5,462 bases of DNA from Candidatus Cloacimonadota bacterium (GTDB lineage Bacteria > Cloacimonadota > Cloacimonadia > JGIOTU-2 > B8-G9): the NCBI GenBank assembly GCA_003647765.1, contig QMNM01000129.1, positions 1 to 5,462 of the forward strand, given 5' to 3'. The position numbers and the translations under genes are program-made. The notes under the pieces are model-generated. The model saw only the letters and a program-made list of their open reading frames with translations, was not told the origin of the DNA and made no database searches. The stretch's first letter is position 1. Every line of letters starts with the position of its first letter. Of this stretch, positions 1 to 5,462 are shown one piece after another.

Positions 1-48
1 ATTTCTTGATTTCTTGATTTCTTGAACTCTTGATTTCTTGAACTCTTG
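1..48. repeat. Octamer tandem repeat array upstream of ackA
   Basis: Six contiguous 8-bp units fill the left edge of the window. Unit X is ATTTCTTG and unit Y is AACTCTTG, in the order X X X Y X Y, so the last four units form a 16-bp double unit repeated twice. The array is cut by the window edge and may continue to the left. It ends ten bases before the ackA ribosome binding site, so it lies in the 5' untranslated or promoter region of ackA. No promoter hexamers are recognisable within it. Units this short with no unique spacers exclude a CRISPR array. Confidence 0.93.
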
Positions 49-70
49 TTCTTATTGAAAGGATAATTAT

Positions 71-1276
71 ATGAAAATTTTAGTATTAAATTGCGGTAGT
101 TCGTCTGTTAAATATCAATTATTTAAAATGGAAGGCAGGAAAATACTTGCTAAAGGAATCGCTGAAAGAATCGGAGAGAATATCTCTTATTTTACATATA
201 AGACGGATAAAGTAAATATATGTAAGAAAGAGGTAAAGATTGTTAATCATGAACAAGCCATAGCAATGATTACAGATTATCTTTGTAATAATGATATAGG
301 TGAGATAAAACATGTAAGTGAAATTGATGCTATAGGTCATCGTTTAGTTCATGGTGGTGAAGAATTTTCTAATTCAGTAAAAATCACACAAAAAGTAATA
401 GATGTATTAAAGAAGTGTATAGAATTAGCCCCATTACATAATCCTTCAAATATACAAGGTGTACAAGCTTGTCAGAAATTATTTCCAGACACACCACAAT
501 GTGGTTTGTTTGATACTGCTTTCCACCAAACAATGCCTAAACAAGCATATTTATATGCATTACCACTGAAATTTTATAGAGAGTATAAAATAAGGAAATA
601 TGGATTTCACGGTACATCACATCTTTATGTTGCACACCAAGCCGCAGAATACATTGGTGAAAAAATCAGCGAATTAAAGCTAATTACCTGTCATTTAGGA
701 AATGGCGCATCTATTACAGCTATAAATAAAGGAAAATCAGTGGATACTTCTATGGGATTTACACCATTAGAAGGTTTGGTTATGGGAACAAGATGTGGGG
801 ATATAGACCCTGCAATTCCTTTACATTTAATGCAAAGATTCAATATGTCTATATCTCAAGTAAATACGATACTAAATAAAAAAAGTGGAATGTTAGGATT
901 ATCAGAAATTAGTAATGATATGAGAATAATAGAGCAAAAAGTAGAAGAGAATAACGAAAAAGCAATACTCGCTCTTAAAGTTTATGCATATAGATTAAAA
1001 AAATATATTTCAGCATACATTGGCGTCTTGAATGGAATAGATGCAATTATTTTCACAGGCGGAGTCGGCGAAAATATGCCTTTACTACGAAAAATGACTC
1101 TGTCAGAAATGGATTATTTAGGAATAGAATTGGATGAAGATAAAAATAATCAGTTTGTAAATGGAATTATAGATTTTACCGGAAAAAATTCTAAAGTCCA
1201 TTTATTAAAAATACCTACAAATGAAGAACTAATGATTGCTTTAGAAACAGAAAAAATTGTTAAGGTTAGCCCGTAG
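71..1276 (+). CDS. ackA: Acetate kinase
   Basis: This enzyme interconverts acetate plus ATP and acetyl phosphate plus ADP. It acts in the cytoplasm, normally with phosphotransacetylase in acetate fermentation or acetate activation. The 401-residue length is normal for the family. It has the ASKHA-fold signatures: NCGSSSVKY at residues 7-15, GHRLVHGG from 89, DTAFHQTMP from 148, GFHGTSH from 178, CHLGNGAS from 207, the DTSMGFTPLEG segment with MGTRCGD from 238, GGVGEN from 330 and NEEL from 384. The catalytic and binding residues known from the Methanosarcina thermophila enzyme (N7, R91, D148, H180, R241 and the C-terminal Glu, here E385) are all present at almost identical positions. AAAGGA at 58-63 lies seven bases before the ATG, and N7 sits at the family position, so the start is secure. 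The TAG stop lies in the first unit of the downstream heptamer array, so the array may have set the last residues. No pta gene is visible, but the left neighbour is outside the window. Confidence 0.98.
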   Translation: MKILVLNCGSSSVKYQLFKMEGRKILAKGIAERIGENISYFTYKTDKVNICKKEVKIVNHEQAIAMITDYLCNNDIGEIKHVSEIDAIGHRLVHGGEEFSNSVKITQKVIDVLKKCIELAPLHNPSNIQGVQACQKLFPDTPQCGLFDTAFHQTMPKQAYLYALPLKFYREYKIRKYGFHGTSHLYVAHQAAEYIGEKISELKLITCHLGNGASITAINKGKSVDTSMGFTPLEGLVMGTRCGDIDPAIPLHLMQRFNMSISQVNTILNKKSGMLGLSEISNDMRIIEQKVEENNEKAILALKVYAYRLKKYISAYIGVLNGIDAIIFTGGVGENMPLLRKMTLSEMDYLGIELDEDKNNQFVNGIIDFTGKNSKVHLLKIPTNEELMIALETEKIVKVSP

Positions 1277-1332
1277 TGCGTAATGCGTAATGCGTAATGC
1301 GTAGGGCGTAGTGCGTAATGCGTAGGGCGTAA
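1273..1332. repeat. Heptamer tandem repeat array overlapping the ackA stop
   Basis: Eight contiguous 7-bp units run from 1273 to 1328, followed by a partial GTAA. The unit types are A = GTAGTGC, B = GTAATGC and C = GTAGGGC, in the order A, B, B, B, C, A, B, C. This reads as a 21-bp A-B-C unit present twice, with B amplified in the first copy. The array is visibly richer in GC than the DNA around it. The stop codon of ackA (TAG, 1274-1276) is inside the first unit. Every unit carries TAG or TAA, and because 7 is not a multiple of 3 these stops fall in all three + frames, while the minus strand of the array has none. No coding role is likely. Confidence 0.95.
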
Positions 1333-1335
1333 ATT

Positions 1336-1396
1336 AGTTACAAATGGACACGAAAAAAGGAAAGAATTTACACAATATTCGTGTTAATTTGTGGCT
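1336..1396. repeat. Long imperfect inverted repeat (hairpin) between ackA and the transglutaminase pair
   Basis: Positions 1336-1354 and 1378-1396 are complementary over 19 positions. Fifteen are Watson-Crick pairs, three are G-U pairs and one is a G-A mismatch, around a 23-base loop. The inner seven pairs (ACACGAA with TTCGTGT) are perfect. Neither strand has a U-run after the stem, so it is not a canonical intrinsic terminator, although it could still end or stabilise the ackA transcript. The CGTGTTAATTTGTGGCT-like arm resembles, from memory, interspersed intergenic sequences in many uncultured bacteria, so a decayed dispersed repeat is the most likely explanation. That origin is an inference. 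Confidence 0.6.
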
Positions 1397-1444
1397 CAAA
1401 ATGATAATTAAAAATTTTACGAACTCTGACTCAGTTTATGAAAT

Positions 1445-1463
1445 TTCAACAAAAGTTGGAGGG
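1445..1463 (+). promoter_or_regulatory. Shine-Dalgarno site partly inside a small stem-loop
   Basis: GGAGGG at 1458-1463 is five bases before the ATG at 1469 and fixes the start of the downstream gene. The bases just before it can fold: TTCAAC (1445-1450), a four-A loop, and GTTGGA (1455-1460) give six pairs, one of them G-U. The stem covers the first three bases of the ribosome binding site. It is short and AT-rich, so any control of translation through it is speculative. Confidence 0.5.
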
Positions 1464-1468
1464 CTTTT

Positions 1469-3412
1469 ATGAAAAAATTTATTCTTGCTTTACTTGTAAT
1501 AATCTCTGTATCATCTTTGGTTATTGCAAAGTATATTGATTATGATATTGCTTTTCAAATGCTTTCAGAGGTAAAAAGTTCTGACTTTCCAGAAGCAGAC
1601 CAAATTTCAATTGAAAATACTCAAATCTATCTTGATGAACATTGTTTGGGAACTTACAAATATGATAGTTATCGCAAAATCCTTACAGAAAAAGCAAAAC
1701 GATGGAACACTGTTAGATTCTGGTATAATTCTATGTATGATACTGTTATTGTTAATCAAATTGAAATTATTAAACCTGATGGTAAGAGAGTATCATTTGA
1801 GCCAGATGAAATACTAAAACTAACCCAAAATGCTTTTATGAAATCTGCTAATATTTATAGTGAAACGAGATGGACATTGACAGGAGAATTGCCTGACTTG
1901 AATGTAGACGATATTATCCATACTGTGCAAACAAGAATAAGTCATAATACAGGAATGGAAGATAATTTCTTTGATAGAATTTCTGTGGAACATTATTCAC
2001 CTGTATTGAAAGAATATTATGAACTCAATCTACCCAAAAGTATTAAACTAAATATTCATCATATAAATGAAAAAGATGGCTTTGTGGAATTTGCTCAAAG
2101 AGAGGATGAAGATAGAAAGATTTACTGCTGGGATATAGATTGTGCTCCACATATAATCTATGAGCCAAATATGGAAAATGATGATAAATTTGCATATTAC
2201 ATAATGCTGACAACAGTTGATAATTGGAAAGATATTTCAAGATGGTATTATAGTTTAGTTGCTCCACATTTAGAGACAGATGACGAGATGAAAGCAAAGG
2301 TTGATGAATTGATTGCGGATGCTAAAACAAAAGAGGAAAAGATTAGCAAAATTTTCTATTGGACTGCACAAAAAATTCGCTATCTTGGAGTAGATAAAGA
2401 GAAAAATCGCCCTGGACTTGAGCCACACGATGTAACATATACTTTCTCAACTCGTGGTGGAGTTTGCAGAGATAAAGCCGCATTATTAGTAGCAATGTTC
2501 CGACTTGCTGGAATTCCATCTGACCCAATTCTTATTTCAGCAGGTTATCAATTAAATCCTGTTGCACCTGTGATGTGGTTTAATCACGCTATTACTGTAA
2601 CTTATGACGAAAATGGTAAGCCAGAATATTTCTTTGACCCGACTTCTGAAAATACAAAGGATTATCTACCTCAATATGAAGAGGACTCTTCATATATTAT
2701 TGCATCAGAACAAGGCGATACGCTCAGAATAATCCCAATATCGCCTTGTTCACGCAATAACACTACTATCAATATAAATATTGATGTTGATAAAAATAAA
2801 AATGCGAATTGTTCAGTAAAAATCGTATATTCCGGACTTGGCGATACTTTCATTCGTAGTCGTCTTATGAGAATGACACCTGAAAAAAAGAAAGAAATGA
2901 TTGAACAAAAAATCGCTACTATTCATGCACTTGCAGAACTTATAGATTATACAATTACAGACCCTAATAATAAGAATGAAAATATCTCAATATATACACA
3001 TTTCACAATTCCAAACTATGTTGAAGAACAAGGGAATTTTATCTTTATCCCATTAGAAGCGAGCAAATTATCTTTATCTTTTATTTATGGTTATCAACTT
3101 AATGCTTTTCAGTTAAGTGAACGAAAATATCCTTTCAAATTGCCTAACACTTTTAGTGTAAATATCATAGAGGATATAAAATTGCCATCATCTTTTGTTA
3201 ATATATCTTTGCCAGAGATACATTCTATTGATTATAAAGGATTCAGTTTAACAAAAGAGCATAATTTTAGAGAAGATAACACACGGCTAATATTTAGTTG
3301 CAGTTTTTCTGTGGATAGAATTCATTTTAGACAGGAGGATTTTCTACCATTAAAAGCTGAATTAGGCAGATTGGAACAATTAGAGAAGTTGTATATCATT
3401 GGACAGAAGTAA
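1469..3412 (+). CDS. Exported DUF3857/transglutaminase-like protein with intact catalytic triad
   Basis: The 647-residue protein starts with a Sec signal peptide: KK, a hydrophobic core at residues 4-19, and likely cleavage after A20 (LVIA/KY). No lipobox or later membrane span is seen, so a periplasmic or surface location is expected. The order is a DUF3857-like beta-rich domain (about 45-230), a transglutaminase-like core (about 285-400), then a C-terminal beta-rich part that may match DUF3858 (about 555-640). The core has GGVCRDKAALL with C333, FNHAITV with H373 and YFFDPTSE with D390. This is the Cys-His-Asp triad of the transglutaminase/protease superfamily, so catalysis is plausible. 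The substrate is unknown, and peptide cleavage, amide hydrolysis or cross-linking are all possible. The next gene, 42 bases downstream, encodes a full-length paralogue and is probably in the same operon. A perfect 13-bp inverted repeat lies at codons 414-428. The domain assignment is from recognised motifs. No specific gene name is justified. Confidence 0.93.
   Translation: MKKFILALLVIISVSSLVIAKYIDYDIAFQMLSEVKSSDFPEADQISIENTQIYLDEHCLGTYKYDSYRKILTEKAKRWNTVRFWYNSMYDTVIVNQIEIIKPDGKRVSFEPDEILKLTQNAFMKSANIYSETRWTLTGELPDLNVDDIIHTVQTRISHNTGMEDNFFDRISVEHYSPVLKEYYELNLPKSIKLNIHHINEKDGFVEFAQREDEDRKIYCWDIDCAPHIIYEPNMENDDKFAYYIMLTTVDNWKDISRWYYSLVAPHLETDDEMKAKVDELIADAKTKEEKISKIFYWTAQKIRYLGVDKEKNRPGLEPHDVTYTFSTRGGVCRDKAALLVAMFRLAGIPSDPILISAGYQLNPVAPVMWFNHAITVTYDENGKPEYFFDPTSENTKDYLPQYEEDSSYIIASEQGDTLRIIPISPCSRNNTTININIDVDKNKNANCSVKIVYSGLGDTFIRSRLMRMTPEKKKEMIEQKIATIHALAELIDYTITDPNNKNENISIYTHFTIPNYVEEQGNFIFIPLEASKLSLSFIYGYQLNAFQLSERKYPFKLPNTFSVNIIEDIKLPSSFVNISLPEIHSIDYKGFSLTKEHNFREDNTRLIFSCSFSVDRIHFRQEDFLPLKAELGRLEQLEKLYIIGQK
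2708..2751. repeat. Perfect 13-bp inverted repeat inside the transglutaminase gene
   Basis: The arm GAACAAGGCGATA (2708-2720) is the exact reverse complement of TATCGCCTTGTTC (2739-2751), with an 18-base spacer. It lies within codons 414-428, in the linker just after the transglutaminase core, and leaves the reading frame intact. The encoded GDTLRIIPISP stretch looks normal for this position in the family, so the repeat is not an obvious insertion. No U-run follows the right arm, which argues against a terminator. The RNA could form a stable intragenic hairpin. Confidence 0.85.
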
Positions 3413-3454
3413 GTCAATCCAGCAAATTGAAAAATTTAAAAAGAGGAGAAAATA

Positions 3455-5365
3455 ATGAGAAGAGCTATTATTTGCTTATTCTTCTTGATTACAATTCAGT
3501 TATTCGCCATTCCAAATTATAAAGATTACACCAAAAATGTTCCAGGATTAGATAAATATCCCAATGCTACGGCAATAAATGTGCTTACTGATATTCAATT
3601 AAATATCAATCCTGACACCACATATACTTATGAAGTGTTCTATATCAAAAAAGTACTGACTTATAAAGGCAAAAAACGATACTCGGATGTAAAGTTCATC
3701 TATAATGCTGATTATGAAAGTATAGAATTAGGTGATTGTTTTACAGTTAATCAAGAAGGTGAAAAAATCCCACTTCCACCAGAAGCAATACACGATTCAG
3801 AACATTATCTTACCTTAATTTCTCCTGATTATATCAATTTCCGTGAAAAGATAATAAATTTTCCAGGTATTGAACCGGGCTATTTTATTATAGTTAACTA
3901 TACATTAAAAAATCATCGCAAAGAATTTATTAGTGGCGTTGAACATCTAATGGAAGAAAATCCATTTTTAGAAAAACATTTCACTATCAACAGCCCAAAG
4001 CAAATAAAAATATATTATGATTATAAAAGAGATTTGGATAACCTAAAATTTACAAAAGAAAAAAATGGTAATATTATTTCATACAAATGGGTGATAAAAA
4101 ATTCCGAACTGATACCAGACGAACAGAATGCCCCTTCTTATATGATTACTGGCTGTCCAATTGTGTATAGTACAGCAAAAAATTGGAAGCAGATGAGTAA
4201 TTTCCTGTTTGACAGATTCAAAAAAGGGATATATAGAAACAGAGAAATTGAGGATAAAGCCAGAGAAATCACAAGAAATAAACAGTCAGACAGGGACAAG
4301 ATATTTGCTATTTACGATTATATTGCTAATAATTTTTTGGACAAGGAATCTGATATTACAGAACAAGATTTCAATCCACAACCATTGGAAAAGATATTCC
4401 AACAGAAATATGGAAGCACTCGGGATTTAACTGCTCTTTTTATTGCAATGGCTAATATGTCTGATATAAATGACTGTTATCCAGCAATCGTTTTAAATAA
4501 AGCTGAGAGATTTAGTCCATTTCAGCGAAACAATGCTGTAAGAAATTTCATAGAGAATCTTGTTGTGTTTTGGGATGGTATACTTATATATCCTGGGAAG
4601 GATGATATGAGATTTGGCTATGCAGGTGTTGAAAGTTGTAATTTGATTATTGGAAAGAAAAAGCCGCAATTTCAACAGTATAACTATAATCAAGACATAG
4701 TTGATTATCCAAAGAGTATTTCTTTTATAGACAAAACAATCGGGTGCAAATTAGATAATAATGGAGAGGATGCAAGTATAGATTATTTTATTGCTTATTT
4801 TGGTCCACAGGATTATAAATATAGAACACGATTTCGCAATGAGACAGAACAAAAGCGAAAAATATGGTTTTCGCAACGGCTAAAAGATAAATCGTCTATT
4901 ATTACTGATGGACCTTACTTTGAGAATATTGAAGATTTAGGCAAAGCTCTGATTATTCATTACAAATGTGATATTAGCAACTTCTTTATCAATCAAGGTG
5001 ATTTTATCTATTTTAAATTGCCTGGTGAAACAATTCCTATAAAATCTGGAGCCAAAGAACGAAAAACACCTTTCCAAATTTATAAGAATTTCTCTATAAA
5101 AGAAAAATTCATTATTGAAAATATTACAAAGGATTTTACGTTGATAAAACCAGCAAAGGATGTTTATAAAAATTTAAAGTTAGAAAATTGTCAGATAGAA
5201 TATAAATTGGAATTTAAAGAAAGTACGAATGGAAATTTGACTTTAATTAGACAGATAAATATTCCAGAATGCCTGATTAGTATTGATAATTATAAAAAAT
5301 TTACGGATTTTATAAGTGAATTAAAACAGCCACACAATTTGATGGTATTCTTAAAGAAAAAATAA
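3455..5365 (+). CDS. Exported DUF3857/transglutaminase-like paralogue lacking the catalytic triad
   Basis: The 636-residue protein begins with RR and a hydrophobic run, with likely signal peptide cleavage after A18 (LFA/IP), so it should be exported. It follows the preceding protein along its whole length: a DUF3857-like domain (about 45-225), an NWK motif at 243-245 matching 252-254 there, a transglutaminase-like region (about 260-395) and a beta-rich C-terminal part with a KTPF/KYPF match. The catalytic positions are lost. GVCRDKAAL becomes GSTRDLTAL, putting T322 where Cys is expected. The His position aligns with N368 (FIENLVVFW). The Asp position aligns with Y379 or P380 (LIYPG). The surrounding framework (RD, AL, IAM) is retained and the frame is open, so this looks like a maintained pseudoenzyme rather than a decayed gene. 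A binding, scaffold or partner role is an inference. GAGGAG at 3443-3448, six bases before the ATG, supports the start. The alignment was made by eye. Confidence 0.9.
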   Translation: MRRAIICLFFLITIQLFAIPNYKDYTKNVPGLDKYPNATAINVLTDIQLNINPDTTYTYEVFYIKKVLTYKGKKRYSDVKFIYNADYESIELGDCFTVNQEGEKIPLPPEAIHDSEHYLTLISPDYINFREKIINFPGIEPGYFIIVNYTLKNHRKEFISGVEHLMEENPFLEKHFTINSPKQIKIYYDYKRDLDNLKFTKEKNGNIISYKWVIKNSELIPDEQNAPSYMITGCPIVYSTAKNWKQMSNFLFDRFKKGIYRNREIEDKAREITRNKQSDRDKIFAIYDYIANNFLDKESDITEQDFNPQPLEKIFQQKYGSTRDLTALFIAMANMSDINDCYPAIVLNKAERFSPFQRNNAVRNFIENLVVFWDGILIYPGKDDMRFGYAGVESCNLIIGKKKPQFQQYNYNQDIVDYPKSISFIDKTIGCKLDNNGEDASIDYFIAYFGPQDYKYRTRFRNETEQKRKIWFSQRLKDKSSIITDGPYFENIEDLGKALIIHYKCDISNFFINQGDFIYFKLPGETIPIKSGAKERKTPFQIYKNFSIKEKFIIENITKDFTLIKPAKDVYKNLKLENCQIEYKLEFKESTNGNLTLIRQINIPECLISIDNYKKFTDFISELKQPHNLMVFLKKK

Positions 5366-5397
5366 ATTTTCATTAGAAATTATGAGTTTACCCTAAA

Positions 5398-5420
5398 AAC
5401 CATTAAAATGGTTAAAATGG
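5398..5420. repeat. Short inverted repeat with a 9-bp tandem duplication
   Basis: TTAAAATGG occurs twice back to back (5403-5411 and 5412-5420). The first copy overlaps a 7-bp inverted repeat, AACCATT (5398-5404) and AATGGTT (5407-5413), with two bases between the arms. Read on the minus strand, this stem ends in and is followed by a run of five T, so it could be a weak intrinsic terminator for a minus-strand gene to the right of the window. On the + strand nothing suggests termination. Only the repeats themselves are well supported. Confidence 0.6.
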
Positions 5421-5435
5421 ATTTATTGAGTCCTC

Positions 5436-5462
5436 TTACCCACAACTGAAGTTGTGGGCTAA
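5436..5462. repeat. Strong hairpin at window end, REP or IS200/IS605-end-like
   Basis: CCCACAACT (5439-5447) and AGTTGTGGG (5450-5458) are perfect 9-bp complementary arms around GA. In RNA or single-stranded DNA this is an eight-pair stem with a TGAA loop. TTA (5436-5438) can also pair with TAA (5460-5462) across a single bulged C at 5459. A GC-rich stem with a foot and a bulge, and no following T-run, is typical of REP sequences and of the subterminal hairpins bound by Y1 (HUH) transposases of the IS200/IS605 family. No transposase is in the window and the element is cut by its edge, so the assignment is an inference. A terminator after the transglutaminase pair is the alternative. Confidence 0.6.

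Noticed and set aside
1-48. Octamer array, and the heptamer array at 1273-1332, as CRISPR
   Set aside because: The units are only 7-8 bp with no unique spacers between them, and no cas gene is present.
119-340. Minus-strand open frame inside ackA
   Set aside because: It is a shadow of a strongly conserved gene. The peptide is a low-complexity product of AT-rich codons with no recognisable motif.
545-558. Inverted repeat GCATAT-TT-ATATGC inside ackA
   Set aside because: It is six AT-rich pairs in coding sequence, which is expected by chance.
1426-1434. Palindrome CTGACTCAG as an operator
   Set aside because: It has only four pairs around a central base and is not repeated nearby, so it is within chance expectation.
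1397-1440. Sigma-70-like promoter, for example GATAAT at 1403-1408 as a -10 box
   Set aside because: No acceptable -35 hexamer lies 16-18 bases upstream, and AT-rich DNA gives such matches by chance.
2671-2853. Minus-strand reading frame of 60 codons whose peptide shares EQGD and SPCS with the + strand gene
   Set aside because: The similarity comes from the perfect inverted repeat at 2708-2751 read on both strands. The frame lies wholly inside a well-supported gene and has no clear ribosome binding site.
4209-4430. Second + frame open stretch inside the second transglutaminase-like gene, ending over the degenerate catalytic region
   Set aside because: I considered whether a frameshift had destroyed the catalytic Cys region. 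The main frame keeps family-like residues (GSTRDLTAL and IAM) straight through it, while this frame gives no transglutaminase motif.
3455-5365. Second transglutaminase-like gene as a pseudogene
   Set aside because: The frame is open for 636 codons with a signal peptide, a good ribosome binding site and full-length similarity to its neighbour. Only the active-site residues differ.

Overview
The window is a piece of AT-rich bacterial chromosome with three intact genes, all on the + strand: an acetate kinase gene (ackA, 71-1276) and two adjacent genes for exported proteins of the DUF3857/transglutaminase-like type (1469-3412 and 3455-5365). All three starts have good Shine-Dalgarno sites. Strong Shine-Dalgarno use argues against Bacteroidota proper, where such sites are usually weak. 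Low GC, DUF3857-transglutaminase proteins and repeat-rich intergenic DNA would fit an uncultured FCB-related or candidate-phylum bacterium, such as Cloacimonadota or WOR-3-like lineages. That placement is an inference from general impression and has low confidence.

Layout. 1-48 is a tandem array of 8-bp units that ends about 10 bases before the ackA ribosome binding site. 71-1276 is ackA, with every expected catalytic residue present. 1273-1332 is a second tandem array, of unrelated 7-bp units, and its first unit supplies the ackA stop codon. 1336-1396 holds a long imperfect inverted repeat that folds as a hairpin. 1469-3412 encodes a secreted protein with an intact Cys-His-Asp transglutaminase triad. 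After 42 bases, 3455-5365 encodes a full-length secreted paralogue whose triad positions are all substituted. 5366-5462 is intergenic, with a 9-bp direct repeat and small inverted repeat, and then a strong 9-bp-arm hairpin at the very end of the window. That hairpin looks like a REP or IS200/IS605-type end rather than a terminator.

How the genes work together. AckA is cytoplasmic and makes ATP and acetate from acetyl phosphate, or runs the reverse reaction. The other two products should lie outside the inner membrane and are probably co-transcribed. The sequence shows no functional link between ackA and the pair, and 192 bases of repeat-rich DNA separate them.

The points most worth a second look are the intact/degenerate paralogue pair, a perfect 13-bp inverted repeat inside the coding region of the intact member (2708-2751), the two unrelated short tandem arrays flanking ackA, and the terminal hairpin. 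I see no convincing wholly new system. The active-plus-pseudoenzyme transglutaminase pair is the closest candidate.
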